DNA of 64,000 nucleotides from Gilliamella mensalis (GTDB lineage: Bacteria; Pseudomonadota; Gammaproteobacteria; Enterobacterales; Orbaceae): assembly GCF_900103085.1 (NCBI RefSeq), contig NZ_FMWR01000017.1:24040-88039 (forward strand), in the 5' to 3' direction. The notes under the pieces were generated by a model. The model was not told the DNA's origin and searched no databases. It saw only the letters and a program-made list of their open reading frames with translations. Position 1 is the first letter of the stretch, and each line of letters opens with the position of its first letter. A program made the translations under genes and the position numbers. This document shows, one piece after another, positions 9,186 to 19,713 of this stretch.

Positions 9186-9770
9186 TTAAGCCTTAAAAGC
9201 GTGCAATTTATTCATCGCAGCTTCAACTCCTTGAGATAATAAAATATCAGTACAACGCACTGATTGATCAATAGCCTCATCAATCAACTCTTGTTCTTGT
9301 TTAGAAGGTTTATTAAGAACGTAGCCAACCACTTTATTTTTATCCCCAGGATGACCAATACCAATTCTTAACCGATAATAATTTAAATTATTACCTAATT
9401 TGCTGGCGATATCTTTCAATCCATTATGACCACCATGGCTGCCACCAAATTTAAGTTTAGCTATACCGGGATTCAAGTCTAGTTCATCATGGACAATTAA
9501 TATCTCTTCTGGCTTTATTTGGTAAAATGTAGCCATAGCTTGCACCGCTTTACCACTTAAATTCATAAAAGTAGTTGGAACTAATAAACGCACATCATGA
9601 CCTGAAATGTTGATTCTTGATGTGTAACCAAAAAATTTGGATTCATTTTTTAATGATTGATTATAACGTTGAGCCAATTGCTCAACAAACCATGCACCTG
9701 CGTTGTGCCTTGTTGCTGCATATTCATTGCCGGGATTGGCAAGTCCTACTATCAGTTTTATCGTTGTCAT
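9186..9770 (-). CDS. pth: Peptidyl-tRNA hydrolase
   Basis: Cytoplasmic esterase that recycles peptidyl-tRNA dropped from ribosomes. The 194 residues equal the family length. The conserved N-terminal [20 protein letters not shown] contains the catalytic histidine. [22 protein letters not shown] (catalytic Asp) and [14 protein letters not shown] follow. It lies 73 bases downstream of prs on the same strand, with a terminator-like hairpin between them. Confidence 0.97.
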   Translation of the reverse strand: MTTIKLIVGLANPGNEYAATRHNAGAWFVEQLAQRYNQSLKNESKFFGYTSRINISGHDVRLLVPTTFMNLSGKAVQAMATFYQIKPEEILIVHDELDLNPGIAKLKFGGSHGGHNGLKDIASKLGNNLNYYRLRIGIGHPGDKNKVVGYVLNKPSKQEQELIDEAIDQSVRCTDILLSQGVEAAMNKLHAFKA

Positions 9771-9798
9771 AATATTTTTATTGTCACTGATTTTATTG

Positions 9799-9824
9799 TG
9801 AAAAATGCCCCAAAAGGGGCATTT
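9799..9824 (-). terminator. Hairpin after prs
   Basis: A perfect 9-bp stem, AAATGCCCC (9803-9811) with GGGGCATTT (9816-9824), and an AAAA loop lie 20 bases past the prs stop. Read leftward it ends in a short T-run, so it probably ends most prs transcripts before pth. Confidence 0.7.
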
Positions 9825-9843
9825 GATTCAAAGATAAAACAGG

Positions 9844-10791
9844 TTATTGATGAAACATAGCTGAAATCGATTCTTCATTACTGATTCGACGAATTGCTTC
9901 AGCAAGCATACCTGATAACGTTAATTGGCGAACATTTTTCAATGCTTTTACTTCTGCTGTTAATGGAATTGTGTCACAAACAACAATTTCATCAATGGCA
10001 CAGTTTTTAATGTTACTTACTGCTTTACCTGAAAATATTGGATGCGTTGCATAAGCAAACACTCTTTTTGCACCTCGCGCTTTTAAAGCATCAGCTGCTT
10101 TACAAAGTGTTCCTGCTGTATCAATCATATCATCAACTAAAATACAATCTCTATCAGCCACATCACCAATAATATTCATCACTTCAGCTTCATTTGCACG
10201 TTGACGACGTTTATCAATAATTGCCATATCAGTATCATTAAGTAGTTTAGCTATCGCACGAGCACGCACCACACCACCAATGTCAGGAGATACCACAATC
10301 GGACGTTCAAACTGACGTTGCAACATATCTTCTAAAATAACTGGGCTACCAAATACGTTATCAACTGGGACATCAAAAAAACCTTGAATTTGTTCGGCAT
10401 GAAGATCAACGGTTAATACCCTATCAACACCAACTGTTGATAAAAAATCAGCAACAACTTTAGCGGTAATAGGTACACGAGCAGAACGAACTCGTCGATC
10501 TTGCCTTGCATAACCAAAATAAGGAATAACTGCAGTAATACGACCAGCAGATGCACGACGCATAGCATCGATCATAACCAGTAATTCCATCAAATTATCA
10601 TTGGTTGGAGCACAAGTTGATTGAATAATAAAAACGTCTTCACCACGGACATTTTCATTGATTTGGACATTAACTTCACCATCACTAAAACGGCTTACAA
10701 CAATGTCACCAAGAGAAGTATAAAGACGATTAGCTATACGTTTTGCTAGTTCGGGTGTGGCATTACCAGCAAAAAGCTTCATATCAGGCAC
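9844..10791 (-). CDS. prs: Ribose-phosphate pyrophosphokinase
   Basis: Makes phosphoribosyl pyrophosphate from ribose-5-phosphate and ATP for purine, pyrimidine, NAD, His and Trp synthesis. The 315 residues are nearly co-linear with the E. coli enzyme from [16 protein letters not shown] to [13 protein letters not shown]. The PRPP-binding loop [15 protein letters not shown] is present, with Ala where the E. coli enzyme has Gly in TGGT. The class I signature region [20 protein letters not shown] is intact. It diverges from trmB; E. coli has ispE upstream instead. Confidence 0.98.
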   Translation of the reverse strand: MPDMKLFAGNATPELAKRIANRLYTSLGDIVVSRFSDGEVNVQINENVRGEDVFIIQSTCAPTNDNLMELLVMIDAMRRASAGRITAVIPYFGYARQDRRVRSARVPITAKVVADFLSTVGVDRVLTVDLHAEQIQGFFDVPVDNVFGSPVILEDMLQRQFERPIVVSPDIGGVVRARAIAKLLNDTDMAIIDKRRQRANEAEVMNIIGDVADRDCILVDDMIDTAGTLCKAADALKARGAKRVFAYATHPIFSGKAVSNIKNCAIDEIVVCDTIPLTAEVKALKNVRQLTLSGMLAEAIRRISNEESISAMFHQ

Positions 10792-10892
10792 GAGAAATCC
10801 TCAAGCATGTATTCATGATTACTTAATTCGTAATCGGTTAAATCGGGGCTACAATTATATAATCATTTATCTATCATGCTCAACCACAATAT

Positions 10893-10924
10893 AAAAATAT
10901 ATCAAAAATATTTGATATATTTTT
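10893..10924. repeat. 14-bp perfect A+T inverted repeat in the prs/trmB divergent region
   Basis: AAAAATATATCAAA (10893-10906) pairs perfectly with TTTGATATATTTTT (10911-10924) around AATA. It lies about 100 bases upstream of the prs start, where no gene needs terminating in either direction. It may be an operator or simply A+T-rich cruciform sequence. Confidence 0.55.
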
Positions 10925-11039
10925 ACAAATCATTAATTAAAAAAATTTGACCTTAAGATGCTTTTGCTGTGAACGCAAAATCGAGTAAACTAACAACCAT
11001 CAATTAGCTTTAATCAATTCCACAACCAAAGTAAATAAC

Positions 11040-11744
11040 GTGATGAATGAACAATTAAACTCAGATAACGAAAATATCAAATCTAAAAGAACTATTCGTA
11101 GTTTTGTTTTACGACAAGGTCGTTTAACAAAAGGACAAGAACAAGCATTAATAAACTTATGGCCTGTATTTGGTATTGAATATAATGCACATGCACCTAT
11201 TTGTTTTGATGCTAACAAACCGCTAGTCCTTGAAATTGGATTTGGTATGGGGGCTTCTTTAATACAAATGGCGAAAAATGCACCTAATAAAAACTTTTTA
11301 GGAATCGAAGTGCACAAACCTGGGGTGGGTGCTTGTTTAATGGCGATAGAAGAAAACCAATTATCAAACTTGAAAGTGATGTGCCATGATGCAGTTGAAG
11401 TATTAGAAAATATGATCCCTAATCGTTCACTAGACAAAGTACAAATCTTTTTTCCTGACCCTTGGCATAAAGCTAGACATAATAAACGCCGTATTATTCA
11501 GCCCCAATTTGTACAGCTAATTCGGCAAAAATTAAAATTAGGTGGTATTTTGCACCTAGCAACCGATTGGCAACATTATGCCGAACATATGTTAGAGGTT
11601 TTAACTCAAGCAGAAGGTTTTGAAAACTTATCAGCAAACGGCAACTACATTCCAAGACCTGATGATAGACCAATTACCAAATTTGAAAAACGAGGTCAGA
11701 ATTTAGGTCATGGCGTTTGGGATCTCCAATTTGTAAACAAATAA
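11040..11744 (+). CDS. trmB: tRNA (guanine-N7-)-methyltransferase
   Basis: SAM-dependent enzyme that makes 7-methylguanosine at position 46 of tRNA. The 234 residues fit the family. The SAM motif is [15 protein letters not shown], followed by [12 protein letters not shown], then the catalytic [16 protein letters not shown] and [13 protein letters not shown]. The tail [20 protein letters not shown] is characteristic. The start is either the GTG at 11040 or the adjacent ATG at 11043; the ATG is more likely. nfsA follows 18 bases later. Confidence 0.96.
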   Translation: MMNEQLNSDNENIKSKRTIRSFVLRQGRLTKGQEQALINLWPVFGIEYNAHAPICFDANKPLVLEIGFGMGASLIQMAKNAPNKNFLGIEVHKPGVGACLMAIEENQLSNLKVMCHDAVEVLENMIPNRSLDKVQIFFPDPWHKARHNKRRIIQPQFVQLIRQKLKLGGILHLATDWQHYAEHMLEVLTQAEGFENLSANGNYIPRPDDRPITKFEKRGQNLGHGVWDLQFVNK

Positions 11745-11762
11745 TTATGCTAAGGAGCCACT

Positions 11763-12488
11763 ATGCAAAACGAAACGATCGATCTACTTTGTCGGCATCG
11801 CTCTATTCGTGCTTATAAAGAAACTAGCTTAACTCAAGAGCAAATAACTTTAATTGTTAGCGCAGCACAGTCGGCTTCTAGTTCTAATTTTATTCAATGC
11901 TCGACAATTATTCGTATCACCGACCCCAGCAAACGCGAAAAACTAGCTCATTATGCAGGCGATCAAAAGTATGTTATCCAAGCACCTGAATTTTGGGTGT
12001 TTTGCGCCGATTTTAATCGCCATTATCAAATTGATCCAAAACTTAATCTTGGTAAAGCAGAGCAGCTATTATTGGGCTGTGTTGATACAGCAATTATGGC
12101 GCAAAATGCCGTAACTGCAGCCGAATCATTAGGATTAGGTGCTGTGTATATTGGTGGTTTGCGCAATAATCTTGATAAAGTAACGCAATTACTTGATTTA
12201 CCGAAATACGTCCTGCCACTTTTTGGGCTTTGTCTTGGCTACCCCGATCATCATCCAGAACTAAAACCAAGATTACCAAAAGAGCTAGTGTTTTTTGAAA
12301 ACCACTATCAACCAATTGAGCATGCCATTTTGACAAAGTATGATGCCCAAATGGATGATTACTATAAAACCCGCAGTATTCATCAAAAAGTCGGTGGTTG
12401 GAGTGATAAAATTGCTAAAACAATAAATAATGAGCAACGCGATTTTATTCTAAATTATTTGCACAAACAAGGATGGATCACGAAATGA
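11763..12488 (+). CDS. nfsA: Oxygen-insensitive NADPH nitroreductase, NfsA type
   Basis: FMN-dependent flavoenzyme that reduces nitroaromatics and quinones two electrons at a time with NADPH. At 241 residues it aligns end to end with E. coli NfsA (240): CRHRSIRAYKETSL, then AEFWVFCADFNRH-type sequence, AESLGLGAVYIGGLRNN, LPLFGLCLGYPDHHPELKPRLP, and the C-terminus LHKQGWITK. AAGGAGC precedes the ATG. Its stop overlaps the start of the downstream phosphatase gene as ATGA, so the two are translationally coupled. Confidence 0.95.
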   Translation: MQNETIDLLCRHRSIRAYKETSLTQEQITLIVSAAQSASSSNFIQCSTIIRITDPSKREKLAHYAGDQKYVIQAPEFWVFCADFNRHYQIDPKLNLGKAEQLLLGCVDTAIMAQNAVTAAESLGLGAVYIGGLRNNLDKVTQLLDLPKYVLPLFGLCLGYPDHHPELKPRLPKELVFFENHYQPIEHAILTKYDAQMDDYYKTRSIHQKVGGWSDKIAKTINNEQRDFILNYLHKQGWITK

Positions 12489-13648
12489 AAAATAACCATT
12501 ACCAATTAGATAAAGTCGTTATACTTAGCCGCCATGGTATTCGCACACCATTACAAAACACATTACAATTTTTAGAAAAAATTACTCACTTTAAGTGGCC
12601 AAAATGGGATCACCCATATGGTTATTTAACCACACGTGGTGGCGTATTAGAAGCCTATTTTGGCCATTATTTAGCAACTTGGCTTGAAAAGCACAATATA
12701 AAATTATCAACACATAATACTGAATTATTTGTGTATGCTAACAGCCTGCAAAGGACCGTTGCTACGGCTCAATTTTTGGCAATAGGTGCCTTTGCGGGGT
12801 ATGATGTTGCTGTTCATCATAAATATCCTATTGAAAACATGGATCCGATCTTCGATCCTAGTTTGCAAGATGATTCCCCTGAATTTAAGCATGCCGTATT
12901 ACGTGATATTGATGAAGCTAACAAAGCAGGCAACATCTTTAAAAATCTAGCGCCCGCTTATAAAATTCTTTCCGATATTTTAGATTATAAGCATTCGACA
13001 TTATATGCAAAATATCAATGTGATTTAGCCGATATTCCATCAGAACTCTATTTTAAAAAACACCAAGAACCAGTACTGCTTGGACCACTAGCAATAGGGA
13101 TTTCAGCCGTTGATGCATTTTTATCACAGTACTATTCAGCCTTTCAAAAAGAACAAATCGCATGGGGCAGGCTCACTAGCCAAGAACAGTGGCAACAACT
13201 TATCGAAATTCGTAATCAATATGTTAATTTAGTTTTCCATTCCAAAACACTTGCCAAACATTCTGCTAAACTCATCATCAATATGATAAGCGATCTTATA
13301 CAGCAGGATAATAAAGTCAATCTACTTGTTGGGCACGATAGTACTATTGCTGCATTACTTGGTGCACTAGATTTTAAAGACTATCAACTACCTAACCAAT
13401 TTGAAACAACACCAATTGGTGGAAAAGTAGCTTTACAGCGTTTTCGTCACTTATCTACTGGAAAATATTTCTTTAAAGCCGAATATATTTATCAAAGCTT
13501 CGAACAGCTTCATAACGGGAAAGTACTTGATGCTAATAATCCACCACAACATTATCAACTGCATTTGGAAAATGCATCTATTAATAGTGATGGTTATTAT
13601 GACTGGTTGGATTTTGAAAAACGTATAAAACCCAGCAAAGCTCACTAA
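12485..13648 (+). CDS. agp: Glucose-1-phosphatase-like histidine acid phosphatase lacking a signal peptide
   Basis: Histidine acid phosphatase family, 387 residues from the ATG at 12485, which overlaps the nfsA stop and has AAGGA nine bases upstream. The nucleophile motif is SRHGIRTP and the proton-donor motif is VGHDSTIAALLGALDF. Segments such as PYGYLTTRGGVLEAYFGHYL, YANSLQRTVATAQF, MDPIFDP and TTPIGGKVALQRF track E. coli Agp closely. E. coli Agp is periplasmic. Here the coding region begins MKNNHYQLDKVVILSRHG and leads straight into the catalytic core, so the product should be cytoplasmic. E. coli Agp reads RHNLRAP where this protein has RHGIRTP, so substrate range may differ. Sugar phosphates such as glucose-1-phosphate, made by the adjacent gal operon, are plausible substrates (inference). 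Confidence 0.85.
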   Translation: MKNNHYQLDKVVILSRHGIRTPLQNTLQFLEKITHFKWPKWDHPYGYLTTRGGVLEAYFGHYLATWLEKHNIKLSTHNTELFVYANSLQRTVATAQFLAIGAFAGYDVAVHHKYPIENMDPIFDPSLQDDSPEFKHAVLRDIDEANKAGNIFKNLAPAYKILSDILDYKHSTLYAKYQCDLADIPSELYFKKHQEPVLLGPLAIGISAVDAFLSQYYSAFQKEQIAWGRLTSQEQWQQLIEIRNQYVNLVFHSKTLAKHSAKLIINMISDLIQQDNKVNLLVGHDSTIAALLGALDFKDYQLPNQFETTPIGGKVALQRFRHLSTGKYFFKAEYIYQSFEQLHNGKVLDANNPPQHYQLHLENASINSDGYYDWLDFEKRIKPSKAH

Positions 13649-13752
13649 TGGCAATTAGATTATCCATTTTCATCTATCATAGTGAGAATTAGATGTTTTC
13701 ATCTTTATAAAAAGTTAAGTAACTCTTTTCGAAAAAATCAATCACATTGAAA

Positions 13753-13769
13753 AATGTAACCGATTTCAT
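13753..13769. promoter_or_regulatory. GalR-type operator 1 (external)
   Basis: ATGTAACCGATTTCAT resembles the GalR/GalS operator GTGNAANCGNTTNCAC, with CG at its centre (13761-13762). It is exactly 100 bases from a second, near-identical site. Confidence 0.6.
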
Positions 13770-13773
13770 AAAC

Positions 13774-13816
13774 TGTTAACAAGATCACTTTTTCAACAAT
13801 TATATAATGCTATTAT
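13774..13816 (+). promoter_or_regulatory. CRP-like site and core promoter of the lacY-gal operon
   Basis: TGTTAACAAGATCACT (13774-13789) fits TGTGA-N6-TCACA with two mismatches. A TATTAT -10 element lies at 13811-13816. If transcription starts near 13823, the CRP-like site is centred at -41.5 and operator 1 near -61, as at E. coli galP1. An overlapping TATAAT at 13803-13808 could serve a second promoter. Confidence 0.5.
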
Positions 13817-13852
13817 CATACAAAATTCACTAATAAATTACCTATCCAACAA

Positions 13853-13869
13853 AATGTAAACGATTTCTA
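13853..13869. promoter_or_regulatory. GalR-type operator 2 (internal)
   Basis: ATGTAAACGATTTCTA is centred on CG at 13861-13862. It matches GalR-type operators and lies downstream of the putative start point, like OI of the E. coli gal operon. Confidence 0.6.
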
Positions 13870-13911
13870 AATGGTGGTGTAATCTTTTAAAGCCAACAAA
13901 GGACGTTCATT

Positions 13912-15186
13912 ATGAATCAACAAATTCAATCATCACTAAGTAATAAGAATTATTGGGTATTTAGTGTCTACTTCTTTCTGTACTTTTTTATTATGGGTGC
14001 GTATTTCCCGTTCTTCCCTGTTTGGTTGAAAATAAATGGCCTCAATGAAGCAGATACTGGGTATGTTTTTTCATTTATTTCATTGTTTGCACTTTTTTTC
14101 CAGCCTTTGTTCGGATTAATGTCTGACAAGTTAGGATTAAAAAAACATCTCCTTTGGGCTATCACACTACTTCTTGTATTATTTGGTCCATTTTTTATCT
14201 TCATTTTAGGACCACTGCTTCAATTTAATGTCACTTTGGGTGCAATTGTTGGTGGATTTTATCTTGGTATGGTATTTAGTGGCGGTGCACCAGCCATTGA
14301 AGCGCTCGTTGAAAAAATAAGTAGACGTAGTCAATTCGAATTTGGCCGTTGCCGTATGTTTGGTTGTTTTGGTTGGGCAATTTGTGCTTCATTTGTTGGC
14401 ATTATGATTTCTAAAGATGTCAATGCCGTTTATTGGTTATGTTCTGGTTTTGCATTAATTCTTCTATTTTTAGTCAAAATTGCCGATCCAGCAAAAACAA
14501 CAACGACTGAAGTTGTTGAGCAAATGGGGCTAAATAAACCTGAACCATTTAATTTAAAACTTGCCATTAATTTGCTAAAAATGCGCAAAACTTGGTTTTT
14601 TATGCTATACATTATTGGCGTTGCCTGTACTTATGATGTATTTGATCAACAATTTGCTAACTTTTTTACCTCATTTTTTTCTAGTGAACAAGCCGGGCGA
14701 GAAGCATTCGGTTATGTCACAACGCTTGGTGAGTTTTTAAATGCATCTGTGATGTTTTTTGCGCCACTGATTGTAAAGAAAATTGGCAGTAAAAATACAT
14801 TACTTGTTGCTGGCGCTATCATGTCAATTCGCATTACAGGCTCAGCATTTGCTAGCACAGCTGTTGAAGTTGTTATACTCAAAACTTTGCATATGTTCGA
14901 AGCACCTTTACTACTTGTGGGTGCATTTAAATATATTACTAAATACTTCCCTATTCGCTTATCGGCAACCGTTTACTTAATTGCATTTTGTTTTGCAAAA
15001 CAACTATCTATCATGTTTATGTCCACCTTTGTAGGGCTAATGTATGTTAAAATAGGCTTCGCAGGAGCATATCTAGTCCTAGGTCTGATCGCATTTAGTT
15101 TTACGCTGATTTCCTCCTTTACATTATCTGGGCGAGGGCCATGGGATCTATGGAAAAATAAGAACAGTGAAGAATCTGAAGATTAA
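13912..15186 (+). CDS. lacY: Lactose/galactoside:H+ symporter, LacY family
   Basis: Twelve-helix permease of the oligosaccharide:H+ symporter family, 424 residues. It is strikingly close to E. coli LacY, with [35 protein letters not shown], and the sugar-site Glu and Arg in [15 protein letters not shown] and [11 protein letters not shown]. The proton-relay residues occur in [37 protein letters not shown] and [15 protein letters not shown]. It is the first gene of a lacY-galETKM unit (42 bases before galE). No beta- or alpha-galactosidase gene is in the window, so imported substrate could be a galactoside split elsewhere, or galactose itself. Confidence 0.9.
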   Translation: MNQQIQSSLSNKNYWVFSVYFFLYFFIMGAYFPFFPVWLKINGLNEADTGYVFSFISLFALFFQPLFGLMSDKLGLKKHLLWAITLLLVLFGPFFIFILGPLLQFNVTLGAIVGGFYLGMVFSGGAPAIEALVEKISRRSQFEFGRCRMFGCFGWAICASFVGIMISKDVNAVYWLCSGFALILLFLVKIADPAKTTTTEVVEQMGLNKPEPFNLKLAINLLKMRKTWFFMLYIIGVACTYDVFDQQFANFFTSFFSSEQAGREAFGYVTTLGEFLNASVMFFAPLIVKKIGSKNTLLVAGAIMSIRITGSAFASTAVEVVILKTLHMFEAPLLLVGAFKYITKYFPIRLSATVYLIAFCFAKQLSIMFMSTFVGLMYVKIGFAGAYLVLGLIAFSFTLISSFTLSGRGPWDLWKNKNSEESED

Positions 15187-15228
15187 CAGACGCTCACTAT
15201 AACAATTACATTAGATAAAGGTTTTATT

Positions 15229-16245
15229 ATGAAAATATTAGTAACTGGTGGTTGTGGATATATAGGAAGTCATACTTGTGTTCAACTGATTCAATCAGGC
15301 TACACACCCATTATTATTGATAATTTGTTTAACAGTAAAGCATCAGTGCTAGATAGAATACAAAAAATTACTGGTCAACCTGTCATTTTTTATCAAGGTG
15401 ATGTGTGTGATGAAAAACTATTAACTAAAATTTTTTCAGAACATGACATTAAAGCGGTTATTCATTTTGCTGGTCTAAAAGCTGTCGGCGAATCGGTAAA
15501 TAAACCGCTTGAATATTATGAAAACAACGTCTACGGCAGTATAGTACTGATGAAAGCAATGCGTGCTGCTGGTGTTAAACAGTTAGTGTTTAGCTCATCG
15601 GCCACTGTTTATGGTGAACTCGCTCCTGTACCTTATGTTGAAACCTTACCACAAGGTTTACCAACTAGCCCATATGGAAAAAGTAAATTAATGGTAGAGC
15701 AATGTATTATGGATTTAGCCGTTGCTGAACCGGATTGGTCACTGACTTTACTAAGATATTTTAACCCTGTTGGCGCACATCCAAGCGGATTAATGGGCGA
15801 AGATCCACTTGGAATTCCTAATAATCTTATGCCTTATATTACCCAAGTTGCTGTAGGCAAGCGAGAATCATTAGCGGTTTTTGGAAATGATTATCCAACA
15901 GCTGATGGCACTTGTGTCCGTGATTTTATACATGTCGTTGATTTGGCTGATGGACATATTGCTGCACTCAAAGCCGATCATAACAAAACTGGCGTACATA
16001 TTTATAATTTAGGTTCAGGTGTCGGTTACAGTGTATTACAACTCATCAAGGCATTTGAAAAGGCGTCAGGAAAATCACTTAATTGGCATTTTGCACCGAG
16101 ACGAGCAGGTGATTTACCAGCATTTTGGGCTGATGCTAACAAAGCTGAACAAATACTGGGTTGGAAAACCAAACTCACGCTTGATGACATGGTAAAAGAC
16201 TCTTGGAATTGGCAATCTAATAACCCACAAGGTTATCCCGATTAA
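15229..16245 (+). CDS. galE: UDP-glucose 4-epimerase
   Basis: Short-chain dehydrogenase family enzyme that interconverts UDP-galactose and UDP-glucose in the Leloir pathway and for surface polysaccharides. The 338 residues equal E. coli GalE. The NAD-binding GGCGYIGSHT is at residues 7-16. VIHFAGLKAVGESV, the SSSATVYG serine and the catalytic YGKSK follow, then RYFNPVGAHPSG. AAAGG lies upstream of the ATG. Second gene of lacY-galETKM. Confidence 0.97.
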   Translation: MKILVTGGCGYIGSHTCVQLIQSGYTPIIIDNLFNSKASVLDRIQKITGQPVIFYQGDVCDEKLLTKIFSEHDIKAVIHFAGLKAVGESVNKPLEYYENNVYGSIVLMKAMRAAGVKQLVFSSSATVYGELAPVPYVETLPQGLPTSPYGKSKLMVEQCIMDLAVAEPDWSLTLLRYFNPVGAHPSGLMGEDPLGIPNNLMPYITQVAVGKRESLAVFGNDYPTADGTCVRDFIHVVDLADGHIAALKADHNKTGVHIYNLGSGVGYSVLQLIKAFEKASGKSLNWHFAPRRAGDLPAFWADANKAEQILGWKTKLTLDDMVKDSWNWQSNNPQGYPD

Positions 16246-16296
16246 CAAATTAAGTTAAATAATATTAAAACATGCAAAATTAAAAGAAGAGGCAAA

Positions 16297-17346
16297 ATGG
16301 ATATTTTTAACCCTGTTGATCATCCTCATCGTCGTTACAACCCATTGACCAATCAATGGGTGCTTGTTTCACCGCATAGGGCAAAACGCCCTTGGCAAGG
16401 ACAACAAGAAATATTAAACGAAGAACAAAAACCAAGTTACGATCCAACTTGTTTTTTGTGTCCAGGTAACAAACGGGTGACAGGAGATATCAATCCTAAT
16501 TATAAGGGAACATTTGTTTTTACTAATGATTTTGCAGCATTAATGGAAAACACCCCAGAATCGTCCCAAAACCACGACCCATTATTCCAAATACAAAGCG
16601 CAAAAGGCACCAGTCGAGTGATCTGTTTTTCTCCTGATCACAGTAAAACATTACCTGAACTTGATTTGCCAGCCATTGAAAAGGTGATTAAAACTTGGAT
16701 AAATCAACAAATAGAATTGGGTAAACACTATCCTTGGGTACAGGTATTTGAAAATAAAGGGTCGGCAATGGGGTGTTCTAACCCACATCCACACGGACAA
16801 GTTTGGTCGAATAGCTTTTTACCCAATGAAATTGCGTGCGAAGATCTCAACATGCGCAATTATTTTGAAAAATATCAGCATAATTTATTAGTAGATTATG
16901 TCGAAAAAGAACTAATTAATCGAGAACGAATTGTTGTCGAAACTAAGTACTGGGTTGCCATCGTCCCTTTTTGGGCAATATGGCCATTTGAAACATTATT
17001 ATTACCCAAAATTCATATTCCTCAATTAACCATGTTAAGTGACGAGCAACAAAGTGATTTAGCCATTGCATTAAAAAAATTAACGAGTCGCTATGATAAT
17101 TTATTTCATTGTTCTTTCCCATACTCTATGGGTTGGCATGGTGCGCCATTTATGAAAGATAGAAATGATTACTGGCAAGTGCATGCACATTTTTATCCCC
17201 CTTTATTACGTTCCGCCACAGTAAAAAAGTTTATGGTCGGTTACGAAATGTTAGCTGAAGTGCAACGTGATTTAACGCCAGAACAAGCCGCAGAAAAGTT
17301 ACGCAGTGTTAGTGATGTTCACTATAAAGATAGCAAGGATAAATAA
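16297..17346 (+). CDS. galT: Galactose-1-phosphate uridylyltransferase
   Basis: Exchanges UMP between UDP-glucose and galactose-1-phosphate, giving UDP-galactose and glucose-1-phosphate. The 349 residues carry the N-terminal [22 protein letters not shown], the zinc cysteines in CFLCPGN, and the active-site histidine triad in NPHPHGQVW. The second half has [14 protein letters not shown] and [21 protein letters not shown] precedes the ATG. The stop is immediately followed by the galK start, so the two are coupled. Confidence 0.97.
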   Translation: MDIFNPVDHPHRRYNPLTNQWVLVSPHRAKRPWQGQQEILNEEQKPSYDPTCFLCPGNKRVTGDINPNYKGTFVFTNDFAALMENTPESSQNHDPLFQIQSAKGTSRVICFSPDHSKTLPELDLPAIEKVIKTWINQQIELGKHYPWVQVFENKGSAMGCSNPHPHGQVWSNSFLPNEIACEDLNMRNYFEKYQHNLLVDYVEKELINRERIVVETKYWVAIVPFWAIWPFETLLLPKIHIPQLTMLSDEQQSDLAIALKKLTSRYDNLFHCSFPYSMGWHGAPFMKDRNDYWQVHAHFYPPLLRSATVKKFMVGYEMLAEVQRDLTPEQAAEKLRSVSDVHYKDSKDK

Positions 17347-18504
17347 ATGAAAACATTAATCGATAAAACTATGCAAGCTTTTGAAATTAAATTCGGTTAT
17401 AAACCCGATACAGTTGTACAGTCTCCAGGTCGCGTTAATTTAATTGGTGAACATACCGATTATAATGATGGTTTTGTTTTACCCTGTGCTATCGATTATC
17501 AAACGGTAATAAGTTGTCACAAGCGCTTAGACAATCTTATTCGGGTCATTGCGGTAGATTATGATAATCAACAAGATGAATTTTTGTTAGATTCTCCTAT
17601 TGAACAACATCCAAACTATAGATGGGCTAATTACATACGTGGTGTGGTAAAACAGTTAAAAAAATATGCAAATAATATTAATGGTGTCGATTTTGCTATT
17701 AGCGGAAACGTTCCTCAAGGAGCAGGACTAAGTTCATCAGCATCCCTAGAAGTCGCCGTTGCTAAAATGTTCCAAGTGCTTTACAACTTACCTTTAGATG
17801 GCACCAAGTTAGCATTAATTGGTCAACAGGCAGAAAACCAATTTGTCGGTTGCAACTGCGGCATCATGGATCAACTAATATCTGCCCTAGGACAAAGCCA
17901 ACATGCATTATTGATTGATTGTCGATCACTAGAAGCTAAAGCTGTTTCAATTCCTAAAGATTTTTCTGTGGTTATCATCAACTCAAATATCAAACGTGGA
18001 TTAGTTGATAGTGAATATAATACTCGACGTAAACAGTGCGAGGCAGCAGCACAAGCACTTGGAGTAAAAGCGCTTAGGGACGCATCTTTAACTGAATTAA
18101 AACATATTGAAAATACACTAGATCCCATTGTCTTTAAACGCGCACATCATATAATCACCGAAAATGAACGAACACTAAAAGCAGCACAAGCACTTGCAAG
18201 TGGCGATTATAAATTATTATCAACACTCATGGCGCATAGTCACAATTCCATGCGTGATGATTTTGAAATTACCGTGCCGGCTATTGATTACTTAGTTGAA
18301 ATAATTCACGGTGTCCTTGGTGAACAAGGCGGTGTACGGATGACTGGTGGTGGTTTTGGTGGTTGTGTTGTGGCGTTAGTGCCGAAAGATAAAGTTGATG
18401 CGGTTAAAACCATTGTTAGCAATAATTATGCTAAAAAAACTGGTATTAAAGAAGATTTTTATGTCTGTACACCAAGTGAAGGAGCTCATGCGATATGCCT
18501 ATAA
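17347..18504 (+). CDS. galK: Galactokinase
   Basis: GHMP-family kinase that phosphorylates alpha-D-galactose with ATP at C1. The 385 residues include the galactokinase signature [20 protein letters not shown] near the N-terminus, the phosphate loop [20 protein letters not shown], the catalytic region [12 protein letters not shown] and the C-terminal [19 protein letters not shown]. No gap separates it from galT; the galM start lies 10 bases inside its 3' end. Confidence 0.98.
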   Translation: MKTLIDKTMQAFEIKFGYKPDTVVQSPGRVNLIGEHTDYNDGFVLPCAIDYQTVISCHKRLDNLIRVIAVDYDNQQDEFLLDSPIEQHPNYRWANYIRGVVKQLKKYANNINGVDFAISGNVPQGAGLSSSASLEVAVAKMFQVLYNLPLDGTKLALIGQQAENQFVGCNCGIMDQLISALGQSQHALLIDCRSLEAKAVSIPKDFSVVIINSNIKRGLVDSEYNTRRKQCEAAAQALGVKALRDASLTELKHIENTLDPIVFKRAHHIITENERTLKAAQALASGDYKLLSTLMAHSHNSMRDDFEITVPAIDYLVEIIHGVLGEQGGVRMTGGGFGGCVVALVPKDKVDAVKTIVSNNYAKKTGIKEDFYVCTPSEGAHAICL

Positions 18505-19493
18505 AACAGATTATTAAACTTTCGAATAACCAAGGAATGCATATCAAGCTCTCAAACTGGGGAGCAACATGGCTCTCCTGTGTATTACCCGTTCATGGAC
18601 AAAATCGTGAAGTACTGCTCGGATGTCAATCATTTGAACAATACCAACAGCAAGATGCCTATTTAGGTGCCACTATTGGCCGTTATGCAAACCGCATTGC
18701 CAATGCGTCAATTGACATTGACGGTAAACATTACATGCTCGCTGCCAATCAAGGCGTCAATCAGTTGCATGGTGGAAAAATAGGTTTTGATAAGCGATTA
18801 TGGCACATTCAATCTCAATCCGATCAGCAAGTGACATTTAAATTAATTTCACCTGATGGAGATCAGGGGTTTCCGGGAGAATTAAATGTAGAAGTCAATT
18901 ATCAACTCACTGATGATAATCAAGTCATTATATTGTTTAACGCAACGACGACAAAAACCACGCCAGTTAATTTAACTAATCACGCTTACTTTAATCTTGA
19001 TGGTGAAACAAGCAAGGACATACTAAATCACAGATTAAAAGTGAATGCTAACTATTATTTACCCGTTGATGCCAATGGCATTCCCCATAATGATCTAGTT
19101 AGTGTCAATATGCACGATATGGATTTACGTCGGCCGAAACTTTTATTTGAGAAACTTCTTGAGAGTCAAGAACGACAAATAACTGGTGGTTATGATCATG
19201 CTTATTTATTAGATAAAACAAAAGCTATCGCTGCCGAGCTCATTTCGTCGGATAATAAAGTAATAATGAATGTGATTACAACCAAACCTTCGTTACAAGT
19301 TTATACCGGCAATTTTTTACAACACACACCAAATCGGCACAATGGTGAATATGGTAACTTTGCTGGCGTGGCATTAGAAGCACAATTTTTACCTGACAGC
19401 CCTCACCATGCTAGCTGGCCACAACCAAGCTGCTTTTTACACCCAGACCAAATTTATCGTTATCAAACAACTTATCAATTTATTGTTTCATAA
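18495..19493 (+). CDS. galM: Aldose 1-epimerase (galactose mutarotase)
   Basis: Interconverts alpha and beta anomers of galactose and glucose, feeding the alpha form to GalK. It has 332 residues of the galactose mutarotase fold. [29 protein letters not shown] (substrate histidine), [14 protein letters not shown] (second histidine) and the catalytic Glu in [15 protein letters not shown] are present. It overlaps galK by 10 bases and is the last gene of the unit. No strong terminator is visible in the 220 bases before coaD. Confidence 0.94.
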   Translation: MPIKQIIKLSNNQGMHIKLSNWGATWLSCVLPVHGQNREVLLGCQSFEQYQQQDAYLGATIGRYANRIANASIDIDGKHYMLAANQGVNQLHGGKIGFDKRLWHIQSQSDQQVTFKLISPDGDQGFPGELNVEVNYQLTDDNQVIILFNATTTKTTPVNLTNHAYFNLDGETSKDILNHRLKVNANYYLPVDANGIPHNDLVSVNMHDMDLRRPKLLFEKLLESQERQITGGYDHAYLLDKTKAIAAELISSDNKVIMNVITTKPSLQVYTGNFLQHTPNRHNGEYGNFAGVALEAQFLPDSPHHASWPQPSCFLHPDQIYRYQTTYQFIVS

Positions 19494-19713
19494 GAGGATG
19501 AATAATCGCAAAAAATAAAATTAAAAAAATAAATAAAATCAAACACCTATCTGAGCTATTTTTATCAATATAGTTATTAATACAGGTACTGCCAAGTAAT
19601 ATCACACCATTATTTGTATTGATGCAATAAATAGGTTTTTATTAGCTTAAACTAACAATCCATAACAAAATTAGGTATCATATAACCATCATCGCTAATG
19701 GATAATATGAAAT

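Noticed and set aside
10962..10980. TTTTGC-N7-GCAAAA as a PurR operator for prs
   Set aside because: PurR boxes have GCAAACGTTTGC-type geometry with a central CG; the spacing and orientation here do not fit.
11000..11437. Minus-strand frame of 145 codons
   Set aside because: Shadow of trmB on the other strand; no family resemblance or ribosome binding site.
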